Shown here piece by piece: positions 43,433-51,357 of a DNA stretch of 64,000 nucleotides. Both the position numbers and the translations under genes were made by a program. Below the pieces are notes generated by a model. That model worked only from the letters and a program-made list of their open reading frames with translations. It made no database searches and had not been told where the DNA came from. The stretch covers positions 186,001 through 250,000 of the forward strand of contig AP017308.1 of NCBI GenBank assembly GCA_001548435.1, given 5' to 3'. The stretch's first letter is position 1. Every line of letters starts with the position of its first letter. This DNA is from Leptolyngbya sp. NIES-3755. Its GTDB lineage: Bacteria > Cyanobacteriota > Cyanobacteriia > Leptolyngbyales > Leptolyngbyaceae.

Positions 43433-44728
43433 CTAAACGAATCCAGTAGATAGTGCAGAAGATAGCTTGCCCAACCAAGTCAAAATTGTTGGCACTTCTT
43501 CTTTGTGTTGCCACAGCCAGCGAATTGCGTTTGTCACCGTTTCCGCTTGCCGACGGCTCATCAAATTCAGGAAAGTACGCTGCCTTGCTTGGAGGCTTTC
43601 TTCATCACTGTTTTCAATTTCCTTAACAACCCACCATTCCATTAGTGAGGATGCAAAGCGATAGTGCCTTTTACCCTCGTGTAATTGGCAGACGACAACC
43701 CCACGTTCTTCGAGATCCCTCAATTCTCGCTCTTTTTGGCTGAAAATAACATCCGTATCTCCGAGGTCATAACGTTTCTTCAGTAACCGTCCTTTCAGAT
43801 GGGTCAGTGCCAGAAGCATCATCAGGGTTTGTTCAGTCTCGTTGGAAAATGTCCAGTTGTCCTCGAAATAATGCTCCGTGGCTCTTCGGAATTCTTCAGC
43901 GAAGGCATCGGGGTTGGGGAGCCGATTGGCACGAAATTCTCGAAATAAAAGATAGCCCGCCACTTGTAATAGGGCTGGACTTCCACCCGCAATATCTCGA
44001 ATGCCTTCTCGAAGGGCGGGTGTCAGGGGTAATCCGCCTAAAAGCGCAGCAGCATTCGTCTCGCTAAAGGGTTTGAGGGGCTGAAAAAGATAGTGATTGT
44101 ACCAGGGAGATTCGCCGGGTTTGAGTTTGATCCCAGCTTCATTCAGACGGCGAAGAGAAGTCACGATGCTGGCAAAGTGTTGGCTTTCTTGAGAGTGAGA
44201 AGCAAGATTCCGACAATCGCTGAGAAAATTGGCGGCATCTTCTTCGGTATAGTCCGCGTTTGCCTGGAGTGCAACATCGTAATCATCGACGAGCAAGAGT
44301 AGGAATTTTTCTTTTTTGCCTAAGAGTCGGAGAATCGATCGAAGATTATCTTTACTGGCGGTCAATCGCTCCAGATATTTCTCAATTTCTTGCTGAATTT
44401 CTGGCTCATCGCTCAGCGCATCCTTGAGCACGACAAAAACTTCGTTCCAGAAATTTGCAGCGGTAAACGGGGTCACTCCAAGGCAACTCAATAGTACGAT
44501 CACGGCTTTGGCTGGATCGTGTCCGCGAAATGTCCAGGTTTGTGGAGCCGCGATCATTTGCAGAAAGGACGTTTTCCCGATACCAGAGCCGCCCCAAATC
44601 GCTAAATGTCCCCGACTGAGAATCTGATCGAATGCCGTTTCGATCTCGTTTGTTCGCCCGACAAAGAGCAGTGGCGAGACGGGTTTTCCAGGAACATAAG
44701 GATTTCTCAAGAACGGGGATTCGGTCAT
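43433..44728 (-). CDS. STAND-like ATPase (ATPase A of a tandem pair)
   Basis: From the ATG at 44728 the protein has 431 residues. It starts FLRNPYVPGKPVSPLLFVGR, close in pattern to ATPase B. Walker A is GGSGIGKTS (near residue 44) and a LLLLVDDYD Walker B sits near 143. A winged helix (about 315-360, LRDLEERGVVV) and a helical tail (RWLWQHKEEVPTILTWLGKLSSAL) follow. There are no TPRs. A TTG start 17 codons upstream would almost touch metF, but those codons look like intergenic sequence. The gene is 56 bp downstream of metF and 27 bp upstream of ATPase B. Function unknown. Confidence 0.75.
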   Translation of the reverse strand: MTESPFLRNPYVPGKPVSPLLFVGRTNEIETAFDQILSRGHLAIWGGSGIGKTSFLQMIAAPQTWTFRGHDPAKAVIVLLSCLGVTPFTAANFWNEVFVVLKDALSDEPEIQQEIEKYLERLTASKDNLRSILRLLGKKEKFLLLLVDDYDVALQANADYTEEDAANFLSDCRNLASHSQESQHFASIVTSLRRLNEAGIKLKPGESPWYNHYLFQPLKPFSETNAAALLGGLPLTPALREGIRDIAGGSPALLQVAGYLLFREFRANRLPNPDAFAEEFRRATEHYFEDNWTFSNETEQTLMMLLALTHLKGRLLKKRYDLGDTDVIFSQKERELRDLEERGVVVCQLHEGKRHYRFASSLMEWWVVKEIENSDEESLQARQRTFLNLMSRRQAETVTNAIRWLWQHKEEVPTILTWLGKLSSALSTGFV

Positions 44729-44784
44729 GGCAACTTTAATCACGATCGTACAAATTCGATCGTAGCCAGATTTTTCCAAATCGT

Positions 44785-45741
44785 TCAGGCTTTTCCAACT
44801 TCCACAAGGGTCCGATCGATCTCTTTAATTCCCGCCAAATCCAAAATTTCAGGAATCAAATCTTCGCGCTTGACTGCCATCATGTGAACGCCTTGACAGA
44901 GTTCTTTTGCAAATTTCACTTGTTCAGCCGCGATTCGGACTCCTTCTTGGAGCGGATCAGCCGCTTGTTCTAATCGATCGATAATATGCTCCGGAATATT
45001 CACACCCGGAACCGCTCGATTAATAAACCGGGCATTCTTCGCGGATTTGAGCAAGAAAATTCCCGCTAATATCGGCTTGCCGTGGTCGATCGCAATCTGC
45101 GTCATGAACTTGTCTAAGCGCTCAAAATCCGTAATCAACTGACTTTGAAAGAATTGCGCTCCCGCTGCCACTTTTCGCTCAAATCGTTTTTGTAATCCCG
45201 ACCAACTGCCACATTGCGGATCGACTGCGGCTCCCACAAATAGATCAGTTTCGCCATCTGTTAGCGTTTTATCGTTCCAATCGTTCCCACCGTTCAATTT
45301 CGCGATCATTTGCAACAAGCGAACCGATTCAAGTTCAAAGACCGCTTTCGCTTCAGGATGATCGCCCGCTTTAACCGGATCACCTGTGAGCGCGAGAACG
45401 TTCCGAATTCCTAACGCATGAGCACCGAGGAGATCGGCTTGAAGCCCGATCGCATTTCGATCGCGACAGGCAACCTGATAAATCGGCTCAATCCCTTGCT
45501 GCAACAATAATGCTGCCGAAACTAGCGACGACATTCGCATCACGGCTCGACTGCCATCGGTAATATTCACACCGTGAACCCGTCCCTTCAGCAGGTGCGC
45601 CATTTGCAGCATGTGAGTCGGGTCAGTCCCTTTCGGGGGCGCGACTTCTGCGGTAACGAGAAATTCGCCTCGTTTGGCGGCAGTCCGGAGGGCGGATAAA
45701 GGAGCGTGACCGAGCGGATTCGAGAATTGCGGATAGGTCAT
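44785..45741 (-). CDS. metF: Methylenetetrahydrofolate reductase
   Basis: This 318-residue flavoenzyme reduces 5,10-methylene-THF to 5-methyl-THF for methionine synthesis. The barrel pattern is visible as FLVTAEVAPPKGTDP (residues 27-41), VNITDGSRAVMRMS, VLALTGDP (about 135), FFQSQLITDF and PILAGIFLL. Length fits the short bacterial form. I chose ATG at 45741; a GTG four codons upstream is also open. It lies 141 bp after trpS on the same strand. Two ATPase genes of unrelated type follow closely, so readthrough into them is possible. Confidence 0.92.
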   Translation of the reverse strand: MTYPQFSNPLGHAPLSALRTAAKRGEFLVTAEVAPPKGTDPTHMLQMAHLLKGRVHGVNITDGSRAVMRMSSLVSAALLLQQGIEPIYQVACRDRNAIGLQADLLGAHALGIRNVLALTGDPVKAGDHPEAKAVFELESVRLLQMIAKLNGGNDWNDKTLTDGETDLFVGAAVDPQCGSWSGLQKRFERKVAAGAQFFQSQLITDFERLDKFMTQIAIDHGKPILAGIFLLKSAKNARFINRAVPGVNIPEHIIDRLEQAADPLQEGVRIAAEQVKFAKELCQGVHMMAVKREDLIPEILDLAGIKEIDRTLVEVGKA

Positions 45742-45782
45742 GAGCGATCGCACAGTGAAGAACTTCTTGGTTTAGGGTATCG

Positions 45783-45871
45783 GGAAATGCGAAGAAAGTT
45801 GAAGTCGCTTACCGAAACCTTTACAGAAAAAACAGTGATTTCGCGCTTTGCAAGAAGAAATTCGCATTTCC
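45783..45871. repeat. Spaced 11-bp inverted repeat in the trpS-metF gap
   Basis: GGAAATGCGAA at 45783-45793 is the exact reverse complement of TTCGCATTTCC at 45861-45871, with 67 bases between. It lies in the gap upstream of metF. It could form the stem of a leader RNA or be an operator pair. No T-run or known riboswitch core is recognised. Confidence 0.35.
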
Positions 45872-45882
45872 ACGGATCGCTT

Positions 45883-46893
45883 CTAGGTGGGTAAGGTATA
45901 TCCCATTGCTTTCTTCGCTTTGGTCAGGGTTCGATTCGCGACTTCGGAGGCTTTTTCTCGTCCCGATCGTAGAACCGATTCTAGATAACCTTGGTCGGCT
46001 CGAATCGCATGATATTTTTCCTGGATCGGTTTGAGAGCCGCGATCGTCGTTTCCGTGAATAGCGGTTTGAACTGTCCCCAGCCCATCTCTTGACATTCAG
46101 CAGCGACTTCATCTTTCGTTTTACCTGACAAAATCATATAAAGCGTCAGTAGATTGGTACATTCTGGACGTTCAGGATCACCAAAGGTCAAACCGCGAAT
46201 CGGATCGGTCTTACAGCGCTTGATTTTGTTCTGAATTACATCTGGCGAATCGAGCAAATTGATCCGGCTGAGTTCAGAGGGATCAGATTTCGACATTTTC
46301 TTTGTGCCATCGGTCAAACTCATGACTCTTGCGCCATCGGGAGGAATTAGCGCATCGGGACGTTTGAGAATTGGAGCATCGGGAGTCGCGAACTTGAAAT
46401 TAAAGCGATCGACAATATCGCGAGTCAGTTCCAAATGTTGCCGCTGATCTTCACCGACTGGAACTTTATCGGGTTCATACAGCAAAATATCCGCCGCCAT
46501 TAATACCGGATACGTTAGCAATCCAGTTCCAACATCCTGACCCTGTTTGACCCGTTTTTCCTTGAATTGGATCATGTCTTCGAGCCAGTTCAGCGGCGTA
46601 ATGCAATTCAGCAACCAGGTAAATTCTGTATGGGCTGGAACGTGAGACTGTACGAAAATCGTCGTATGTTCCAAATCCAGTCCACAAGCGAGATAGAGCG
46701 CAGCGACTTCATACGTATTTTCGGCTAAAGTTGTGCGATCGTGCGGAACGGTAATCGCGTGAAGGTCAGCCAAAAAGAAATAGTTTTCGTACTGGTTCTG
46801 TCCATCGACCCAGTTGCGAATGGCTCCTAGATAGTTACCGAGATGAAGATTTCCGGTGGTTTGAACGCCAGAAAGGACTCGCTGCTTAGTCAT
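45883..46893 (-). CDS. trpS: Tryptophanyl-tRNA synthetase
   Basis: The 336-residue class I synthetase charges tRNA-Trp. It opens with RVLSGVQTTGNLHLGNYLGA, whose HLGN (17-20) is the HIGH-type motif. The KMSKS loop appears as KKMSKSDPSELSRI near residue 197. VGEDQRQHLELTRDI, the tryptophan/ATP-binding helix, is intact. Length is typical for bacterial TrpRS. metF follows on the same strand. Confidence 0.97.
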   Translation of the reverse strand: MTKQRVLSGVQTTGNLHLGNYLGAIRNWVDGQNQYENYFFLADLHAITVPHDRTTLAENTYEVAALYLACGLDLEHTTIFVQSHVPAHTEFTWLLNCITPLNWLEDMIQFKEKRVKQGQDVGTGLLTYPVLMAADILLYEPDKVPVGEDQRQHLELTRDIVDRFNFKFATPDAPILKRPDALIPPDGARVMSLTDGTKKMSKSDPSELSRINLLDSPDVIQNKIKRCKTDPIRGLTFGDPERPECTNLLTLYMILSGKTKDEVAAECQEMGWGQFKPLFTETTIAALKPIQEKYHAIRADQGYLESVLRSGREKASEVANRTLTKAKKAMGYTLPT

Positions 46894-46991
46894 ACCGTTT
46901 TTAGTTAGAGAAATCGCCCATCGTTACAGTTTAAGTCGTTATCTGCGAAAAAGAGGTATGAATACTTAAAGTCACGTTGAGTCTGTTCGCT

Positions 46992-47140
46992 ATGCCAGCC
47001 AAGGATCTTTATCTGGCGTTTCCAGTCTGGGCATACAATAGTCCTTTTGATGAGCCTGTAGGTCAATTGTTGCTAAGGAATAACCGCCTGAAGCTAATCG
47101 TGTATGAGCCAACGCAATAGGTGATGAGCAATGGATACCA
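46992..47140 (+). pseudogene. xisH: Decayed xisH with a large internal deletion
   Basis: ATG 46992 opens a 42-codon frame, stopping at TAG 47118-47120. It reads MPAKD, the usual XisH N-terminus, joined directly to LYLAFPVWAYNSPF and RNNRLKLIVYEPTQ. Those match, from memory, the last third of XisH (YLAVP..., then QIKLIVY...). Some 85-90 residues between them are missing, including the nuclease-like core. The TAG sits where XisH normally has Glu (PTQ-E-VIVQW). The bases after it (GTGATGAGCAATGG) look like the remaining VIVQW codons with a small deletion. The end runs into the start of intact xisI, as in normal xisH-xisI pairs. Confidence 0.75.
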
Positions 47141-47472
47141 GAACCTTAGAGCAAGAGCGAGAGATTATCGAGAAAGTTCTAACCGAGTATGCAGCGGTTC
47201 CGTATGCGAATAGTCCAGTCCAAACAGTTCCGGTGTTCGATCGACAACGCGATCGCTATCTCTTGATGAACATCGGTTGGGAACCCGATCGATACCATCA
47301 CGGTTGTCTCATTCACATCGACATCATCGACGGTAAACTCTGGATTCAACGCGATGGAACAGAAGACGGCATCGCAGTTGATTTGGAGGCTGCTGGAATT
47401 CCGAGAGAGCGAATCGTACTAGGCTTCAAGCCTCCAGAAGTTAGACCCTATACAGGATACGCGGTTGCCTGA
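47131..47472 (+). CDS. xisI: XisI family protein (fdxN element excision controlling factor type)
   Basis: The 113-residue protein matches the XisI family: LEQEREIIEKVLTEYA at the start, a DRQRDRYLLMNIGWE stretch (about 37-51), GCLIHIDIIDGKLWIQRDGTE, and a C-terminal EDGIAVDLEAAGIPRERIVLGF. XisH and XisI were named in Anabaena for control of fdxN-element excision, but copies in non-heterocystous cyanobacteria are common and their role there is unclear. An AGGTGATG ribosome site precedes the ATG. Its normal partner xisH is reduced to a remnant upstream. It ends exactly where the convergent nitrogen-starvation cluster ends (TGA next to TCA). Confidence 0.92.
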   Translation: MDTRTLEQEREIIEKVLTEYAAVPYANSPVQTVPVFDRQRDRYLLMNIGWEPDRYHHGCLIHIDIIDGKLWIQRDGTEDGIAVDLEAAGIPRERIVLGFKPPEVRPYTGYAVA

Positions 47473-47760
47473 TCATTCGATAAAGCCGACCACGCGGACT
47501 TTTGGATTTGGGAGATGGGCGTATTGTTTCGATTTTTCCTCAATTTCGTGGAGTTGACCGAGAGCCAGTCCGCAAGGTCTACCATATTTGGCTTCGACTC
47601 GATCGCTGGCAATCTTCAAAGCGGTTCTCGATCGCTCAACAAAATCAGCTAGTTCGTAATCAGTATTCGGACTGAAGTACTCTTTCACAACCAGTGAAGG
47701 CGAATAGCACGAATCTTGTGTGCCATCAGACCAGCGGATTTGGAAACGAATTTCAGGCAT
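47473..47760 (-). CDS. MSMEG_0570 family nitrogen starvation response protein
   Basis: The 95-residue protein starts MPEIRFQIRWSDGTQDSCYSPS, matching the small MSMEG_0570-type family found only with the nitrilase cluster. I use ATG 47760, which overlaps the stop of the glycosyltransferase gene by 8 bp. Longer starts inside that gene are unlikely. It ends with ALGQLHEIEEKSKQY and a short basic tail. Biochemical role unknown. It is the last gene of the cluster. Confidence 0.85.
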   Translation of the reverse strand: MPEIRFQIRWSDGTQDSCYSPSLVVKEYFSPNTDYELADFVERSRTALKIASDRVEAKYGRPCGLALGQLHEIEEKSKQYAHLPNPKVRVVGFIE

Positions 47761-48847
47761 AGAGCAGTGTTTGATAGTGGTGGAGATGGTGTTGAGCAGA
47801 AGTTTCCCAACTGTATTGGGTGAGAATCGATCGACTATGCTGGCGGAGCGAATCGGCAGACTGGAACACGGAACACAGGGCTTGAGCGATCGCATCGACT
47901 GAGGTTGGATCGACTAAAAGCGCTTGCTGATCGTTCAAAAATTCAGTAAATGGAGCTTGATTAGACGTAATCACAGGCAAACCGCTTGCGATCGCTTCGA
48001 GAATCACTAAGCCCCATCCTTCTTTGATCGATGGAAAGACAAAGGCATCTGCACTTCGATACAGGGCAGGAAGTTCTGCATCAGGAAGAACTCCAGGTAG
48101 AATCAGGGCTTCTTCTAAGTTTAGTGCTCTAGCGATCGTAAAAAACTCTTCTCGATACGATTGATAATCGAACAAGGTTGCGCCACCTGCAATGATCAAT
48201 CGTGCATTCGGAAATCGATCGCGAACTTGGTGGAATGCTTGTAATAGTCGAATCGAGTTTTTGCGCGGTTCAATGCCGCCAATGGTGAGATAAAGCGGTG
48301 AACCCTCGAAGTTCAAAGAAGAGCCATCGGGTGAGAATCGGTTCAAATTCACGCCGTTGATCACTCGTGGGGCATTGATTTGATAGTGTTGTTGTAGTTC
48401 AGATTGAACTTGATTGCTCACACACAAACAGAGAGACGCTTCACGAATCGATCGATCTTGGCATTGTTGTAGATAGGGACTGCTATACTCTTCGATGTGA
48501 TGAACGGTTCGGACAAAATGAGGGATTTTTCCTTGCTTTAGTAGTATCAGTAGTGCATTTGCAGCAATACAATCTTGAGCATGGTAACAATCATAAGATT
48601 GAAATTCTATATAGCTAACAAGTTCTTGAATTCGTTGATAGATTAATTGATCGATTTCAGTAGGAGCGGGTTTTGCAGGAACTAGCTCGACTTTACAAGA
48701 CAGCGGATAATCAAAGCCTTTTCCATCTTTGTCGAGTGCAAATACTGTGACAGAATGCCCTAGATGGTGAATCGCTTCGGCAAGTTCTAAGGTATGAATG
48801 ACACTGCCTCGCGGCTTTGTAGAGTAAGTGAGGAGTGCAATTTTCAT
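47753..48847 (-). CDS. MSMEG_0565 family glycosyltransferase (GT4)
   Basis: This 364-residue GT-B enzyme has an N-terminal acceptor half (IALLTYSTKPRGSVIHTLELAEAIHHLGH) and a GT4 donor half. The donor half shows a LTIGGIEPRKN loop near residue 195 and the sugar-nucleotide motif EGWGLVILEAIASG near residue 280. It is the glycosyltransferase regularly found in the nitrilase cluster. Start and stop overlap its neighbours (4 bp upstream, 8 bp downstream). Substrate unknown. A glycosylated product would fit a small-molecule biosynthetic role for the cluster. Confidence 0.88.
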   Translation of the reverse strand: MKIALLTYSTKPRGSVIHTLELAEAIHHLGHSVTVFALDKDGKGFDYPLSCKVELVPAKPAPTEIDQLIYQRIQELVSYIEFQSYDCYHAQDCIAANALLILLKQGKIPHFVRTVHHIEEYSSPYLQQCQDRSIREASLCLCVSNQVQSELQQHYQINAPRVINGVNLNRFSPDGSSLNFEGSPLYLTIGGIEPRKNSIRLLQAFHQVRDRFPNARLIIAGGATLFDYQSYREEFFTIARALNLEEALILPGVLPDAELPALYRSADAFVFPSIKEGWGLVILEAIASGLPVITSNQAPFTEFLNDQQALLVDPTSVDAIAQALCSVFQSADSLRQHSRSILTQYSWETSAQHHLHHYQTLLYA

Positions 48848-49791
48848 TTTGAGAAGCCTGTCAGTTTCTGTTCAGACAAATCCCAAAACTCGATCGATGC
48901 TCCATTCGATCGCATTTCCAATTTCGATCCCGCCTCAACCGTTCCGACTACTTCACAAGTAAGATCTTGCTGCCGAAAATGTGCCTGAACCATCTTGGCA
49001 TTGTCCGGATAGACGCTCAGTAAAAATCCATAACTGGGAAAGGTGACAAGCCAGCGATCGAGCGTTAAACTATCGGGGCAAGGAACGAGATCGAGATCCA
49101 ACACTGCTCCACAATTCGAGGCTTCCAGTAACATCAACAACGTTCCAATAATGCCGCCATTGCTAATATCTTTACCTGCATTGCATAATCCCGCTGCTGC
49201 TAAAGTTGGCAAAATCGATAAGTTCGATCGTAGCTGAATCGGATCAGCTTTCGTAGCAGCATTCCAGAATGGATACTTCGGATGTGGTTCTCCCCGAAAA
49301 TCGGTTGCAATTAACAATGAATCACCAGGTTGAGCATCAAAGCTAGTCATTAAATGCTTCGATCGACCTAAAATCGCAACCGAAAGCGCGGTGTAGGAAC
49401 TATGACAATTCGTATGACCTCCCACGATCGGAACATTGTATGCAGTAGAGGCAGCGTTCATTCCCTCCCATAGTAAATCGACTTCTTGGTCAGACTTGCT
49501 CCAGAGCGTATCGACAACCGCGATCGGCGTTCCACCCATCGCATAGACATCACTGACATTCACCATGATTGCAGACCATCCTGCGAACCAAGGCTCCTCT
49601 TCAACAAACTTCGGCAACATTCCTTCGGCAGCGAACAATAGATAACCATCTCGATCGGGAATTGCTGCACAATCATCGCCCAATCGCACTCCAGACTTAT
49701 TCCATTTCAGCGCTTGAGCCGCCGTCTGAATGTCTTGTTTCTGGAGTAAACTGAGCGATCGCTGAAGTTGTTCAGCTAGTTCCGATAACAT
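48844..49791 (-). CDS. Sll0787 family AIR synthase-like protein
   Basis: The 315-residue protein belongs to the PurM/ThiL/SelD-like ATP-using superfamily. RLGDDCAAIP (residues 36-45) and MVNVSDVYAMGGTP (about 75-88) are the Mg-ATP-binding motifs. DISNGGIIGTLLMLLE later matches the superfamily's C-terminal domain. It is the Sll0787-type member of the nitrilase cluster rather than a purine enzyme. Its start overlaps the upstream acetyltransferase stop by 1 bp and its stop overlaps the glycosyltransferase start by 4 bp. Confidence 0.88.
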   Translation of the reverse strand: MLSELAEQLQRSLSLLQKQDIQTAAQALKWNKSGVRLGDDCAAIPDRDGYLLFAAEGMLPKFVEEEPWFAGWSAIMVNVSDVYAMGGTPIAVVDTLWSKSDQEVDLLWEGMNAASTAYNVPIVGGHTNCHSSYTALSVAILGRSKHLMTSFDAQPGDSLLIATDFRGEPHPKYPFWNAATKADPIQLRSNLSILPTLAAAGLCNAGKDISNGGIIGTLLMLLEASNCGAVLDLDLVPCPDSLTLDRWLVTFPSYGFLLSVYPDNAKMVQAHFRQQDLTCEVVGTVEAGSKLEMRSNGASIEFWDLSEQKLTGFSK

Positions 49792-50276
49792 TACGATGCC
49801 TCTTTCAGTTGCAGGACAGGACGCGGCTCAGTTCCGGGTGGATAAAAGTTCAAATCTGCTTCCATCCGATGATGAGGTCGATCGCAGATGATCAATTCCT
49901 CCTGAGATTCCCAGTGCAATCGCTGAAAGAAGCGCACGTTTTGGAGTTGAACCGTTGCCAGAAAGCGATCACATCCCCAAGTATTTGCTGTTGTGACCGC
50001 TTTGTAGATCAATCCTTTCCCAATCTTCCACCCCTTACGATAGTCCGCATGAGTTCCCAGTCGTCCACCGTACCAAATTCGCGGCTGAACTTCGTAGATT
50101 CGCACTACACCCACTACTTTAGATGCGTGCAGCGCAATGATCGGATACGCAATGTTATCGATTTCATCTACATCATTTTCAAAGAGTTGTTGTTCCTCCG
50201 TAAAGATCGATCGACGTAATTCAAAATACGCCTCAATTTCAGAGTGAGACTTTGCAAGCTTGAACTGATAAGACAT
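49791..50276 (-). CDS. MSMEG_0567/Sll0786 family N-acetyltransferase
   Basis: The 161-residue GNAT enzyme has an N-terminal EAYFELRRSIFTEEQ segment. The acetyl-CoA loop is replaced by GRLGTHADYRKGWKIGKGLIYKA (about residues 69-92, with R-x-x-x-x-I-G-K-G), and ends with RFFQRLHWES. It matches the Sll0786-type acetyltransferase of the cluster. In some bacteria it is fused to the AIR-synthase-like partner; here the two are separate but overlap by 1 bp. Substrate unknown. Confidence 0.87.
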   Translation of the reverse strand: MSYQFKLAKSHSEIEAYFELRRSIFTEEQQLFENDVDEIDNIAYPIIALHASKVVGVVRIYEVQPRIWYGGRLGTHADYRKGWKIGKGLIYKAVTTANTWGCDRFLATVQLQNVRFFQRLHWESQEELIICDRPHHRMEADLNFYPPGTEPRPVLQLKEAS

Positions 50277-50279
50277 AGA

Positions 50280-51356
50280 TTACGATTCAAAATTCGACAA
50301 GGCTGAACAAGCTCCACATTTAGCGCACCCTGCTTTAATCTCAGTTGAAGATAGATTTGATCGCTTAATCATCGTTCCGACTTGCTCATACAGTGCATAC
50401 ATAAACTCACCTGTGGGTGCTGGATGCCCTGCAAGCGGTGTTCCGGTAATCGGCACAAACGGCACAACGAACGGATACACGCCCAAATTGATTAAGCGAT
50501 CGCACATTTCCACTAGCGTTTCTAAACTGTCCCCTAGCCCTGCAAGTAAATAGGTACTCACTTGACCCCAACCAAACACTTTTACAGCCGCTTCAAATGC
50601 CTGATAGTAATAGTCCAACGGCACAGAAGCTTTTCCTGGCATAATTCGCGATCGCACCTCTGGATCTGCCGCTTCTAAGTGCATTCCCAAGCTATCCACA
50701 CCCGCGATTTTCATGCGATCGAACCATGCAAAGTCATCGGGTGGCTCACACTGTGCTTGAATCGGTAAGTCTACTTTTGCTTTAATCGCGGCTGCACATT
50801 CGGTCAGATACGCAGAACCTCGATCGCTGGTATTCGGTGTTCCGGTGGTCATGACCATGTGTTTAACACCATCTAATCGAACCGCAGCTTCCGCCACTTC
50901 TGCAAGTTGAGCAGGAGTCTTTCTGGCGATCGTTTTACCCGCAGAAAGAGATTGTCCGATCGCGCAAAATTGACAAGCTGTTTCCGCATCACTGTAGCGC
51001 ATACAGGTCTGTAGAACAGTCGTTGCTAACACATCTCGACTGTGCAAAAGCGCAATCTTCCAGTACGGAACACCTTCTGCGGTCGTCAAATTGTAGAACT
51101 TTGGTTGTTGAGGAAAGCTAATTGGAGTAATTGGCTCTCCTCGGAGTTCTAGAACTTGAGCCGTTTGATCAATGCCATACGGTGAACTTGCTGCGGACGT
51201 ATTGAAGACAGGAACCATAATCGTTGTTCCATCGATCGTGATTGCCTTGTGATCCGACGGTCCTGCTCCTCCTTTTCGTCCAGTTGCACCAATGCTTGGA
51301 TCAACTAGCTTTAATCCTTGAGATTGCAGATCCGTAATAAGCTGTTGTTTGTTCAT
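50280..51356 (-). CDS. MSMEG_0568/Sll0785 family radical SAM protein
   Basis: From the ATG at 51356, one base from the nitrilase stop, the protein has 358 residues. The cluster Cys residues are C118, C128 and C131 (TCMRYSDAETACQFCAIG), a C-x9-C-x2-C spacing instead of the usual C-x3-C-x2-C. A second Cys group near the C-terminus (GCAKCGACSAL) may bind another metal centre. It also shows KHMVMTTGTPNTSDRGS and SLGMHLEAADPEVR barrel strands. The reaction is unknown. Position between nitrilase and acetyltransferase, with near-zero gaps, ties it to the same pathway. Confidence 0.9.
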   Translation of the reverse strand: MNKQQLITDLQSQGLKLVDPSIGATGRKGGAGPSDHKAITIDGTTIMVPVFNTSAASSPYGIDQTAQVLELRGEPITPISFPQQPKFYNLTTAEGVPYWKIALLHSRDVLATTVLQTCMRYSDAETACQFCAIGQSLSAGKTIARKTPAQLAEVAEAAVRLDGVKHMVMTTGTPNTSDRGSAYLTECAAAIKAKVDLPIQAQCEPPDDFAWFDRMKIAGVDSLGMHLEAADPEVRSRIMPGKASVPLDYYYQAFEAAVKVFGWGQVSTYLLAGLGDSLETLVEMCDRLINLGVYPFVVPFVPITGTPLAGHPAPTGEFMYALYEQVGTMIKRSNLSSTEIKAGCAKCGACSALSNFES

Positions 51357-51357
51357 A

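Noticed and set aside
46992-47120. 42-codon frame upstream of xisI as a separate small gene
   Set aside because: It matches the two ends of XisH joined together, so a remnant is the better reading.
40665-47472. Region of toxin-antitoxin, ATPases and XisI as one mobile defence island
   Set aside because: Housekeeping genes metF and trpS lie inside it and there is no integrase, tRNA end or direct repeat.
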